A DNA stretch of 64,000 nucleotides from Labilibaculum manganireducens (GTDB taxonomy: Bacteria; Bacteroidota; Bacteroidia; Bacteroidales; Marinifilaceae), in the NCBI RefSeq assembly GCF_002843385.1, contig NZ_MVDE01000008.1, positions 62,001-126,000 of the forward strand. Direction: 5' to 3'. This document shows, in pieces, positions 1 to 8,123 of the stretch. Position 1 is the first letter of the stretch; each line of letters begins with the position of its first letter. The translations under genes and the position numbers were made by a program. The notes beneath the pieces are model-generated. The model was not told the origin of the DNA. It was given only the letters and a program-made list of their open reading frames with translations, and ran no database searches.

Positions 1-2
1 AT

Positions 3-1493
3 GACAAAGCAATTATCAATTATAAAAAGGCCCTGACTCTTGCACAAGAACAGGACGACACCAATATGATTTCCTATATAAATACCAATTTAGGTAAATG
101 CTACGAGCACATTGGTGATTTACGAGCCGGGGTATCTTTACTTTATGATGGAATTGAAATATTTCACAACAGAAAAGACAGCATAGGAATTGCAATAGGT
201 TATCTGCAGCTGGGAAATCTCATGGCAAAATGGAATAACTATAAGGATGCCAAAAAGTATTACAAAAAATCATTGAATTGCAATCAAAGTTTAGGACTAA
301 AAGCCAAAGTTGCTGAAGTAAATCTTGATCTCGCCATTAATTTCATGTTAAACAACGAAAAGGATTCAAGTTTGTATTATTTGGCCGCTACAGAAAATTT
401 ACTTGCCAATTGCCAAGACCAAAAGTTTATAGCCACTTATCTCATTTACAAAGCAGAAAATATTTTAAAATTTGATTCGGAACCAGACAAAGCATTAAAA
501 CATGCCATAAAAGCTCAATGTTTAGCAAAAAAATTCAATATAATTCCGACGGCCAATTTAAGTAAACTCACCATAGGTAAGTGCTACATGGCAATGGATA
601 GTCTTTTGCCGGCAAAAAAATATATTCTTAGCAGTTGGAGAAACTATAAATCGATGAAACGGCTTTACGAACGCGCCAGTGCAGCAAAAAGTCTTTCAAT
701 AATTTATAAAAAATTGCAGCAGCCTGACAGTGCCTATTTTTATCTTGCCGAGACAGATAAAATTAATTCAAAAATTCGTGAACGGGATCAAACCCTGGCT
801 TTGTATAAGAAAGATAGTGATTTTGCTATGCTGCTGGCAAAAAAAGAAAAAGAGCTGCTTACAAAAGAAAACAAGCGTCTGTTTAATCGAATTTTTTCAC
901 TTCGACTCTTCTACATTTCATTATGTCTCCTCCTTACAGGATTCCTTTTTCTGTATCTGAAACGAAAAACGAAACGATTTCATAAGGAAATCAATAAAAA
1001 TGAATTGGCAAAAAAAGAATTGGAGAAGGAAACAAAGAAACACAAATCAGCAATATCGAATTCAAAAGACTTAATTCAAGCCAAGGAGATTATTATTGAA
1101 GAGCTAAATGCAAAACTAAAACAGAATCAACTCATCGCCCCAAACAATTCTGAATTTAACGAAATAGAATGTCTGCTCAGCTCTAAACTAAGTACTGAAG
1201 AAGATTGGGACGACTACCTATTCTTGTTCACCCGAAAAAACCCTCACTTCATTAGTAATCTTAAAAGCAAATATCCTTTTCTATCACGAAATGAGATCAT
1301 GATATTTATTCTTATCAAACTTGGCTTAACAACCCGCGAAATGGCAGGAATCCTCATGATTTCACCCTCAAGTGTAAATACAGCCCGCTATCGCCTTAGA
1401 AAAAAGCTGGATCTGAAACCAACTGAAAAACTGGAAAATATAGTAGAAGGTATGCAAAAACACTCAAAAACGGAACCCATTGGCGAATGCTAA
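3..1493 (+). CDS. TPR-repeat LuxR-type transcriptional regulator, 5' truncated by window edge
   Basis: The frame is open from base 3, and the residues ahead of the first ATG (base 66) already read as a TPR helix (NYKKALTLAQ), so the gene starts outside the window. Visible parts in order: several TPR-like helical pairs (YKDAKKYYKKSL, SSWRNYKSM and others), one membrane segment at about residues 276-298 counted from the base-66 ATG (FYISLCLLLTGFLFLYL), a lysine/glutamate-rich coiled coil, and a C-terminal LuxR/GerE-like helix-turn-helix (LSRNEIMIFILIKLGLTTRE, then SSVNTARYRLRKKL). This is the common Bacteroidota design of a membrane-anchored TPR sensor with a cytoplasmic HTH. Target genes cannot be told from here. 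Family certain, function inferred. Confidence 0.85.
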   Translation, partial: DKAIINYKKALTLAQEQDDTNMISYINTNLGKCYEHIGDLRAGVSLLYDGIEIFHNRKDSIGIAIGYLQLGNLMAKWNNYKDAKKYYKKSLNCNQSLGLKAKVAEVNLDLAINFMLNNEKDSSLYYLAATENLLANCQDQKFIATYLIYKAENILKFDSEPDKALKHAIKAQCLAKKFNIIPTANLSKLTIGKCYMAMDSLLPAKKYILSSWRNYKSMKRLYERASAAKSLSIIYKKLQQPDSAYFYLAETDKINSKIRERDQTLALYKKDSDFAMLLAKKEKELLTKENKRLFNRIFSLRLFYISLCLLLTGFLFLYLKRKTKRFHKEINKNELAKKELEKETKKHKSAISNSKDLIQAKEIIIEELNAKLKQNQLIAPNNSEFNEIECLLSSKLSTEEDWDDYLFLFTRKNPHFISNLKSKYPFLSRNEIMIFILIKLGLTTREMAGILMISPSSVNTARYRLRKKLDLKPTEKLENIVEGMQKHSKTEPIGEC

Positions 1494-1542
1494 GAAAACA
1501 AACTGAGAAACCAGACAATATTGTATAGGCTAATTATATCAA

Positions 1543-1582
1543 CAATAAAAGAGCATTTCCAAACAGAAATACTCTTTTATTG
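1543..1582. terminator. Bidirectional stem-loop terminator
   Basis: The arms CAATAAAAGAG and CTCTTTTATTG, extended by ATTT/AAAT, form a long stem between the plus-strand regulator and the minus-strand remnant. T-runs are present on both strands. Confidence 0.6.
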
Positions 1583-1596
1583 TCAGCATAACATTG

Positions 1597-1945
1597 TCTA
1601 TTTCACAGTTTTCTTCAAGGTTCCCAAATAAGTCCGATTCAGATCTCTTGTTTTTACTGCTTCATCTATTTTCATTTGTGTTTCGGCATCAACATTAAAT
1701 ACTTCATTGCGGCCATAGGCATCAAAATAATGAAGATAATCTTTAAACATATCAAAAGTCATGTGAGTGGTCGGAACTTTACTGCCCGAAGGCATCAGAA
1801 CTCTTGCCAAAGCCCAATGACTCATGGGTTCCTATATCCATCTTAAAATTATTGTCGGTAGTCTTAATTACTTTTAAAAACATTCTTTTACTAAGTTCCC
1901 TCGATTTCGCACCATCATGTAATGCTTTACCCACTTCTTGGTTCG
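1597..1945 (-). pseudogene. Decayed duplicate of the secreted protein gene at 2777-3559
   Basis: The last 75 codons are nearly identical to the C-terminus of the intact gene at 2777-3559, with one visible change (LNRTYLG against LNWTYLG). Upstream, near 1827, about 110 bases of the parent (about 3007-3116) are missing. The junction falls beside a repeated GTTCC, and the frame is lost there. Similarity resumes, with scattered changes, to about 1945 and then fades. The 5' half and the signal peptide are gone. The remnant lies about 1.2 kb from the parent in the same orientation, so this is a tandem duplication followed by deletion. It is almost certainly not functional. Confidence 0.85.
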
Positions 1946-1994
1946 ATAAGGCATTATTTTTGTGGTGATTAAACTGGTAATTTTAAAATTTGTA

Positions 1995-2570
1995 ATGATG
2001 AAGAGATGGATATTTTTTGTATTACTAGGATTAATGACGAGTTGTTTAGACGATTCGGATGATGTTTATTTTCACGAGCACAAGCAGAGTATTTTATTGC
2101 TGCAGGTTGACTACACAAATTATGAATTTGAGAAAGGCACGGAGCTCTTTCTGCATGCCGAATATTCAGATGCTGATACAATTCCTATTGGTGTAGATTA
2201 CGACTCTCCTGGAGATTTCGGGAATATTAGTTTGTTTTATGAACCAGGTAATGAGTTGATTTTTGATGGATCGATAGTTTGGAATGGAACCGGACATTTA
2301 AAATTCCCAAGATGGTTCTATTATCCTTCACAGTTTGCCACCTTGGATATTCCGGTTGAAAAACCTGCCGATGATGAATTTCAAATCATTTTCCCGGAAG
2401 AAGGAGTTGAATATCCACTTGATTCCATTTGGAATGCAGTTAATCATTTATCAATTGTATCCAGATATCTTAAGAGTGGTAAAAAGATTGGTATTTTCCG
2501 ATACACACCCAGTGTTGGTGTTGGAGATCCAAACGAATGGGACTGGTATGTAATAATGAATACAAATTAG
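1995..2570 (+). CDS. Uncharacterised lipoprotein
   Basis: The start is placed at the double ATG at 1995/1998, because residues from there form a lipoprotein signal (MMKRWIFFVLLGLMTSC) with lipobox LMTSC; the longer reading from 1962 adds a poor N-terminus. The mature part is about 175 residues, acidic and rich in aromatic residues (KFPRWFYYPS, NEWDWYVIMN), typical of small Bacteroidota surface lipoproteins with a beta-sandwich. No family was recognised. It sits between the pseudogene and its intact parent, which suggests it was caught inside the duplicated segment or inserted between the copies. Function unknown. Confidence 0.7.
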   Translation: MMKRWIFFVLLGLMTSCLDDSDDVYFHEHKQSILLLQVDYTNYEFEKGTELFLHAEYSDADTIPIGVDYDSPGDFGNISLFYEPGNELIFDGSIVWNGTGHLKFPRWFYYPSQFATLDIPVEKPADDEFQIIFPEEGVEYPLDSIWNAVNHLSIVSRYLKSGKKIGIFRYTPSVGVGDPNEWDWYVIMNTN

Positions 2571-2616
2571 AGATGAAAACCAATTTTCGCTCCTGAGCTA
2601 TTTTTTGAAAAAATAA

Positions 2617-2756
2617 GAAGCTGTCCAAAAAGAAAGAACATCTGTCATTCTGATCCCGATGAATCGGGACGAAGAATCTACTCATTTAAAATGAGATGTT
2701 TCGACAAGTTCAACATGACACCCAATTATTGAAATCCTACTTTTTGGACAGCCTCC
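2617..2756. repeat. Small inverted-repeat element (MITE- or REP-like)
   Basis: About 135 bp bounded by a perfect 13-bp inverted repeat, GCTGTCCAAAAAG at 2620-2632 and its complement at 2740-2752. Inside are a short hairpin (TCCCGAT-GA-ATCGGGA) and a segment reading, on the minus strand, TGTCATGTTGAACTTGTCGA. A related string (GTCATGTCGAGCGAAGTCGA) occurs at 49475-49494. No ORF. It may also end transcription of the flanking genes. Confidence 0.6.
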
Positions 2757-2776
2757 TATGATTAATTCTATATCAT

Positions 2777-3559
2777 CTATTTCACAGTTTTCTTCAAGGT
2801 TCCCAAATAAGTCCAATTCAGATCTCTTGTTTTTACTGCTTCGTCTATTTTCATTTGTGTTTCGGCATCAACATTAAATACTTCATTGCGGCCATAGGCA
2901 TCAAAATAATGAAGATAATCTTTAAACATATCAAAAGTCATGTGAGTGGTCGGAACTTTACTGCCCGAAGGCATCAGAACTCTTGCCAAAGCCCAATGAC
3001 TCATGGTTCCGGCTTCTACTCTTTCCTGATGCATTGGAAGAAAAAGATTTATCTCAGCCTTCTCATACTCATTTGTTTTACCATTAGTTGCCTCCATAAA
3101 GTTCATTCTCATTACAGTTCCTATATCCATCTTAAAATTATCGTCGGTGGTCTTAATTACTTTTAAAAACATTCTTTTACTAAGTTCCCTCGATTTCTCA
3201 CCATCCTGTAATGCTTTCCTTAACTCTTCATCCGACATATCAGGATAAGCCTTTTTAGCTGCACCCCACACATCCCCATCCGATAAAGCTTTTACCGGAT
3301 CGTCGTAAATAGTCACTGTTACATACTGATAACCCTGTTCTGTTCCACCAGGTTTTAATGACCATAAATCCCAGCCTTTAATTTCTCCGCTTTTAACCCG
3401 TTCAGCATGTATTTTTTCCCAAAAAGTTTCTGTCTCCCAATAATTTGTTTCCTTATCGTTGGAAACTTTCATAAATTCAAAAACCAGAAACCGTTCCTGC
3501 TGTGCCATGCCTATTCCACAAAACAGTACCATAGCAACAAATAGTAATATTTTTTTCAT
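2777..3559 (-). CDS. Secreted two-repeat protein, NIPSNAP/ABM-like fold suspected
   Basis: The start is at 3559, where MKKILLFVAMVLFCGIGMAQ gives a clean signal peptide cut after AQ; the ORF stays open 35 codons upstream but that part is not protein-like. 260 residues. Two related halves can be seen: an N-terminal RFLVFEFMKV...WEKIHAERVKSGEIKGWDLW and a second MRMNFMEA...LFLPMHQERVEAGTMSHWAL. Repeated H-x-E-R-V-x-[SA]-G segments ahead of a hydrophobic strand resemble dimeric alpha+beta barrel (NIPSNAP/ABM) proteins, but that is an inference from pattern. A broken copy lies downstream at 1597-1945. Periplasmic or exported; substrate unknown. Confidence 0.75.
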   Translation of the reverse strand: MKKILLFVAMVLFCGIGMAQQERFLVFEFMKVSNDKETNYWETETFWEKIHAERVKSGEIKGWDLWSLKPGGTEQGYQYVTVTIYDDPVKALSDGDVWGAAKKAYPDMSDEELRKALQDGEKSRELSKRMFLKVIKTTDDNFKMDIGTVMRMNFMEATNGKTNEYEKAEINLFLPMHQERVEAGTMSHWALARVLMPSGSKVPTTHMTFDMFKDYLHYFDAYGRNEVFNVDAETQMKIDEAVKTRDLNWTYLGTLKKTVK

Positions 3560-3786
3560 AACAACCAGTTTTAGGTGAATAAGACTTAAGTTACAGCTTT
3601 TTATCTCTTTGTACAATATAAAAACTGCAGATAATAACAGCCAATCTATCAAATGGCTATTCATAACAAATCAAAATTAGAAACAGCAAAGAATATTCCG
3701 CCAATTAATTATACTGCATGTTTTGTTAATCATTGAGCTTTTGATAAATTCGGATTTAAACTTCATTCAAAACAAGTAAGCTGATC

Positions 3787-4641
3787 ATGATTACAATAAA
3801 ATCTTTAGCAGGAATTCCTTTTCCTGAGCTTTTCGGAGCTTTTAGCCTGGCATTTAACGATTATGAAATACAATTGGACAGTGGTGAATTAGAAACCATG
3901 CTGCACCGCAGAGGATTCGTTCCTGAACTATCCTTTGGTGCATTTGATGAAAATAAGTTAGTCGCTTTTACCTGCAATGGAATCGGTTCTTTTAGCGGAA
4001 CTAAAATGGCCTACGATACGGGAACCGGAACAATCAATGAATATCGGGGACAAGGATTGGCAGGCAAAATATTCAATTACTCAATTCCATTTTTAAAAGA
4101 GGCCGGTATTTCGAAATACTTGCTGGAGGTATTGCAGCACAATACAAAAGCAATATCAGTATATAAAAAGCTAGGCTTTTGTGTGAGCCGTGAGTTCAAC
4201 TATTTCGTTCAGAAAAATGAAGAACTAAAATTAAATTCTAAAAGCGCACCTGCAAATTTTAAGATTGAAACCATCGATTTATCACAAGCAGAAACATTGA
4301 GCTCTTTTTGCGACTTTACGCCATCCTGGCAAAATAGCTTCGAAGCGATATCAAGAAAGCCGGATAATTTTAAACTACTGGGAGTTTTTAAAGATGAGCA
4401 ACTATTGGCTTATGGTATTTTCGAAGCAAAATCGGGCGACATTACCCAAATAGCAGTTGAGCCAAAAAACAGACGAAAAGGTATTGGCAGTCTGCTTCTT
4501 AAAGAAATGGTGAAATTGAATCAGCACGACTCTATAAAATGCCTAAATACAGAAACAGCGTGCAGGTCGATTACGGAATTCCTGAAATCAAACTCAATTT
4601 TAGCTAGTGGCAAACAGTTTGAGATGGTAATGGAATTGTAA
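3787..4641 (+). CDS. Tandem GNAT-family N-acetyltransferase
   Basis: 284 residues with two GNAT folds. The first carries the acetyl-CoA pyrophosphate-binding motif as EYRGQGLAGKIF (about residues 83-94), followed by the typical LEVLQHNTKAISVYKKLGF segment. The second, C-terminal fold carries VEPKNRRKGIGSLLLKEMV (about 222-240) followed by a shortened end. Such double GNAT proteins acetylate a small amine or protein N-terminus using acetyl-CoA in the cytoplasm; the acceptor cannot be predicted. It stands alone, followed by the DUF559 repeat region. Confidence 0.85.
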   Translation: MITIKSLAGIPFPELFGAFSLAFNDYEIQLDSGELETMLHRRGFVPELSFGAFDENKLVAFTCNGIGSFSGTKMAYDTGTGTINEYRGQGLAGKIFNYSIPFLKEAGISKYLLEVLQHNTKAISVYKKLGFCVSREFNYFVQKNEELKLNSKSAPANFKIETIDLSQAETLSSFCDFTPSWQNSFEAISRKPDNFKLLGVFKDEQLLAYGIFEAKSGDITQIAVEPKNRRKGIGSLLLKEMVKLNQHDSIKCLNTETACRSITEFLKSNSILASGKQFEMVMEL

Positions 4642-4663
4642 GATCACTAATTCTTAAATTCGG

Positions 4664-4835
4664 AAAACAAAACACACCCCTCTGTCCTTCGGACATCTCC
4701 CCTTAAAATGGGAGAATCGTTCACAAACAAAGTCTTCCCTTTTTGAGGGTACCGTAACGCAGTGAAGATTGTGAACGCAATTTGAAATAATATTGTGAAC
4801 AAAGTGCCGACAGGCGAAGGAGTAAAATTATAAAA
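4664..4835. repeat. DUF559-associated repeat, copy A (split)
   Basis: The first half, starting AAAACAAAACACACCCCTCT and running to the CTTCCCTTTTTGAGGG arm, matches copies B-D downstream. Then comes a copy-specific insert (about 4751-4810), and then the usual end GTGCCGACAGGCGAAGG just ahead of the nuclease start. It contains a TGTCC-TTC-GGACA hairpin and an imperfect CTCCCC/GGGGAAG-type pairing. Confidence 0.8.
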
Positions 4836-4839
4836 GACA

Positions 4840-5244
4840 ATGAAATTTCACGAAATAATAAAGTGTAAGAGTAAACTAAAACAAAACACGACCAAATCGG
4901 AAGACTTATTATGGAAGCATATTCGCAAGCGACAACTGCTCGGGCGAAAGTTTATTCGACAACATGCAATAGTTTATGAATCGTATGCTGACGAATACTT
5001 CTTTTTTGTACCGGATTTTTATTGCGAAGCAGAAAAATTAGCCATTGAATTAGATGGTAAAATTCATGATTTCACCAAAGAGAGGGATGAAAATCGTGAT
5101 AAAATCTTAACCAATTTAAATATTACTGTAGTACGAGTCAAAAATGAAGAATTATCAAATGTACCAGACATCCTTGAAAAGATAAAAAGCTCATTTAAAA
5201 AACATAATAACGATCCTGCATTTAAAAGGAATCGTAAAAATTAA
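4840..5244 (+). CDS. DUF559 (Vsr/MTES-like) endonuclease-domain protein
   Basis: 134 residues, the normal length for stand-alone DUF559 proteins. Family marks are the N-terminal KQNTTKSEDLLWKHIRKRQL-type helix, GRKFIRQHAIV, and the PD-(D/E)XK-like core VPDFYCEAEKLAIELDGKIH followed by RDENRDKILTNLNI and VVRVKNEEL. Known for the family: restriction-endonuclease-like fold related to very-short-patch repair nucleases; real activity mostly untested. The gene is embedded in four copies of one roughly 115-130 bp repeat (one before, three after), a setting that looks like a mobile or selfish gene-plus-repeat unit and not an operon. Function in the cell is inferred only. Confidence 0.85.
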   Translation: MKFHEIIKCKSKLKQNTTKSEDLLWKHIRKRQLLGRKFIRQHAIVYESYADEYFFFVPDFYCEAEKLAIELDGKIHDFTKERDENRDKILTNLNITVVRVKNEELSNVPDILEKIKSSFKKHNNDPAFKRNRKN

Positions 5245-5618
5245 AACAAAACACACCCCTCTGTCTTTCGGACAGAAGAAACCCATACAAACAAAGTCTT
5301 CCCTTTTTGAGGGAAGTGCCGACAGGCGATGGGGTGATTAAGAAGTAAATCAATCGGCAAACAAAACACACCCCTCTGTCCTTCGGACATCTCCCCTTAA
5401 AATGGGAGAATCGTTCACAAACAAAGTCTTCCCTTTTTGAGGGGAAGTGCCGACAGGCGAAGGGGTGATTAAGAAGTAAATCAATCGGAAAACAAAACAC
5501 ACCCCTCTGTCCTTCGGACATCTCCCCTTAAAATGGGAGAATCGTTCACAAACAAAGTCTTCCCTTTTTGAGGGGAAGTGCCGACAGGCGATGGGGTGAT
5601 TATGAAGTAAATCAAAAT
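5242..5618. repeat. DUF559-associated repeats, copies B, C and D
   Basis: Three head-to-tail copies begin at about 5243, 5358 and 5489; C to D is about 131 bases, while B is shorter (about 115) because of a small internal deletion. Each reads AAACAAAACACACCCCTCTG, a TGTCC-TTC-GGACA hairpin, CTCCCCTTAAAATGGGAG, CTTCCCTTTTTGAGGGGAAG, then GTGCCGACAGGCGA(A/T)GGGGTG. Copies C and D are nearly identical. No gene lies in this stretch. Confidence 0.9.
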
Positions 5619-5666
5619 CGACATGAAGCTTCTCCTTAAGGAGAAGTACCTGGGTTAAAGTGTCTC

Positions 5667-5706
5667 AAAAAAAATCCCCCAAACAGCTAACCATCTGTAA
5701 GGGGGA
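5667..5706 (-). terminator. Terminator of the DUF6261-like gene
   Basis: On the minus strand a TCCCCC...GGGGGA stem with an inner ACAG/CTGT pairing is followed by eight Ts, about 45 bases past the stop codon at 5754. Confidence 0.75.
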
Positions 5707-5753
5707 CATTGCAATTAATCAAACCATATTGCAATATTTAAAAACCAAAAAAT

Positions 5754-6491
5754 CTATTCTGTTTCAGCAAGTTCTTCCGATTTGCGGCGGCCTCTCATAT
5801 TTTGCGACACTTCCAATTTCAGAATGCTCTCATTAATTTTTTTAATCATAGTATCCAGTTCGCCACCCGAAACCAAACCCGACATAGATTCCATATATTT
5901 AAACATTCCATCTAAACTTTCAGTAAGTTCCTTACGAAATAATTTGGTGTCGTTCTCACGTTTCTGATCCGCATTTTTACTGTTTCGTTCATCAAGAATC
6001 AAAACAAGCGCATCCAAGGCTATTTGCACATTATCAACAATATCTTTAATTCCCAATTGCTGTATTGCCAATTTTGCTTCCTCTACATTTTCGCAATCGG
6101 CTAAAAACATTTTTGCTTTTGCATTTTGTTCCTGCAAACTCTCCTGATGCAAATTGTAGCCATGCGTTTTACTCAAATTGATTAAAACAGTAGCAGCCTT
6201 GCGCTTATCCTCATTCGGATGCAGCTCGTAACACAAACAAATGTACTTTAAAGCCCTCCATGCATTGTTAAACTGCTTGTCGGCAAGACCCGCTCCGGCA
6301 GTTTCTGTTGTCGTATTCAGTTTATTCAACTGAACCACCAAATTATTCAAACTGGTTTCAACCCGAGTATAAAAACCAGGAATACCAAGCCCTACCCAAT
6401 CGTACGATTTGGTAATTGCAACTACATCACTTCCCAACGATACAAATTCAGCATTTCTGAATCTACTTATACTAAAACCCTCAATTTTCAT
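5754..6491 (-). CDS. Uncharacterised helical protein, DUF6261-like
   Basis: 245 residues, no signal peptide or membrane segment, predominantly helical by composition. The N-terminus (SISRFRNAEFVSL) followed by long amphipathic helices and a basic tail (MRGRRKSEELAETE) resembles the DUF6261 family of Bacteroidota; this is my recognition from pattern and not from a search. No catalytic motif is seen. The gene is monocistronic: its own terminator lies at 5667-5706, and a candidate promoter near 7074-7103 implies a leader of roughly 570 nt, which is filled by the 42-nt periodic array at 6567-6965. Function unknown. Confidence 0.7.
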   Translation of the reverse strand: MKIEGFSISRFRNAEFVSLGSDVVAITKSYDWVGLGIPGFYTRVETSLNNLVVQLNKLNTTTETAGAGLADKQFNNAWRALKYICLCYELHPNEDKRKAATVLINLSKTHGYNLHQESLQEQNAKAKMFLADCENVEEAKLAIQQLGIKDIVDNVQIALDALVLILDERNSKNADQKRENDTKLFRKELTESLDGMFKYMESMSGLVSGGELDTMIKKINESILKLEVSQNMRGRRKSEELAETE

Positions 6492-6566
6492 TTTCTTATA
6501 CTTTAAAATTCGATAAAAACCTTCAATTTAATTGGCGAAGACAGTAAATCAATACACAATACTCAC

Positions 6567-6965
6567 TTCGCATTTGTTCCATTGCCCCATTTTTAGGACG
6601 ATAATGCTCTCGCTCCAAAGCGAAGCAGGTATCAGTATGTCGAAAGTATCTTCGCACCAAGCAGATGACTCCATTTTCATTTCGAAACCCCCTTCGCATT
6701 GCTGCGAAACAGCTTTTGGATTGGAAAAAAGGCATTCGCACCAGTAAAAACCACCTTTTTTATGCCAATAATACCTCCGCTCCAAAGCGATAATACTTTT
6801 ACAATAAAAAAAACGCCTTCGCAGTCTGCAAATGACACTATTATTATGCTCAAAACACCTCCGCTCCAAAGCGAGGACAATATTGCCATTACGAAAACCC
6901 TTTAAACATGGGCATTCCTCAATTTAAGCACAAAAATATACCCTTCGCTGACGATGCTTGCTGGC
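6567..6965. repeat. Degenerate array with 42-nt period (21-nt half period)
   Basis: TTCGCA or TCCGCT-like unit starts fall at 6567, 6610, 6651, 6693, 6735, 6776, 6818, 6860, (6902, decayed) and 6944: spacings 43, 41, 42, 42, 41, 42, 42, 42, 42. Three units carry CGCTCCAAAGCG. Half-way through most units (about 21 nt in) sits a C plus T-run such as CATTTTTAGG, CATTTTCATT, GCTTTTGG or CCTTTTTTATGCC. Several reading frames are open, giving 14-residue pseudo-repeats, but none has a convincing start. Confidence 0.8.
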
Positions 6966-7500
6966 TCCATCCTCCCCCAACGTCTTCTACACTTCCTTTT
7001 TATGAAACTAAATGCCTCGGCCGAGTCATTCTCCTTAACAAAACGGTTTCTAAGTTAGAAAATAATAATTGAACAATATTAATTTTAATACAAGTTTTTT
7101 CAAATCCACACCAACTATTATGTCGTATTTTTGCAAAAAATCAAGTAAACATGCACCTTTCGGAAGGATGAAAAAAATTGCATTTATTTTGTTTTTACGG
7201 TTAAACGAACACCAAACCAACAAATAAGAGGGAAAATCAAAAAAAACATAACAAACAGCACGAAAATAATGACTAACAAGCCTATTCTTCCGGATAAAAC
7301 AATTGCCCCTTTTCTTAGGAATAGTGGCAAACACTTACCACAAGCGAAACCTACCATTTAACCGGCAAACAACTATTAGGACTGATTCTAATAAACAAAA
7401 GCACTTGTACTTTTATTTTTATGCTTACCTTGGGGATCGCGCTATAAAGTGCATATATTTTTCAGAAACTAAAGTATTCACAACTAAAACTTAACCACAT
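6966..7500. other. Intergenic region with a leader and divergent promoters
   Basis: No gene supported. On the minus strand TTTG (7100-7103) and TAATATTG (7074-7081), 18 bases apart (19 from the shorter TTG), form a plausible Bacteroidota promoter for the DUF6261-like gene. The rest up to 7500 is AT-rich, without clear signals. Confidence 0.4.
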
Positions 7501-8082
7501 ATGAAAAGACTAATTCTATTCATTGCCACATTTTTACCAATTATTCTGAATGCTCAGAAACTTAACAAAGAATTGGAATCATCAGATATAAATGAAGCCC
7601 TAAATATGATGGGAGTAGATATATTCAAATTTGATTTTGATTCTGTTGATTTGAATTATAACCTAACACTTTATTTAGAAGAATATATTGAGGATTCTAT
7701 AATGATTAAGAAATCTTTCAATATGGGCAAGTGGTCATCCGATAACATTCAAAAAGAAATCAAACTGATATCCAAGATAAGTTCAGACACAACAAAGACC
7801 TTTTGGTTTAAGATCATACATCCAAATAGACAGCAAACAGTACGATTTGATATTTTACCGGAATTCAGGAGCGTTCACTACTGGAAAGAAATAACTGCAG
7901 ATAATATTGCTTACGGCAAAAAAACGCCACTACTGTTTCTTGGAATGGCTTGGGAAGATTCATACAATGGTATGAAGATTAGAAGATTTTGCTGGGGTGA
8001 AGATGTAAAATGTGATTTAAAAAATGAAACTTTAAAAAAAATAAAACACAAAATTCTGCTTAGCTACCAATTAGAAAAATAA
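7501..8082 (+). CDS. Secreted protein of unknown function
   Basis: 193 residues; the first 19 (MKRLILFIATFLPIILNAQ) are a clear signal peptide ending in an AQ cleavage site usual in Bacteroidota. The mature protein is acidic near the N-terminus (ESSDINEALNMMGVDIFKFD) and has beta-strand-rich middle parts (TKTFWFKIIHP, RQQTVRFDILP). No family recognised. It is the first of a run of small envelope-related genes (to 10212) with short spacers, which may form an operon. Confidence 0.7.
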   Translation: MKRLILFIATFLPIILNAQKLNKELESSDINEALNMMGVDIFKFDFDSVDLNYNLTLYLEEYIEDSIMIKKSFNMGKWSSDNIQKEIKLISKISSDTTKTFWFKIIHPNRQQTVRFDILPEFRSVHYWKEITADNIAYGKKTPLLFLGMAWEDSYNGMKIRRFCWGEDVKCDLKNETLKKIKHKILLSYQLEK

Positions 8083-8123
8083 AATAGACAAAAGAACCAA
8101 AACCCCATATCCAAATCAAGAAA

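Noticed and set aside
5222-5521. 99-codon minus-strand ORF
   Set aside because: Consists wholly of the DUF559-associated repeats, with the same phrase repeated; not protein-like.
6549-6905. Overlapping open frames (up to 106 codons) on both strands with 14-residue pseudo-repeats
   Set aside because: Open frames on both strands follow from the 42-nt period (a multiple of three); no start context, no family resemblance. Kept only as repeat array.
6567-6965. Possible CRISPR array
   Set aside because: Units are too divergent, there is no constant repeat with unique spacers, and no cas gene in the window.
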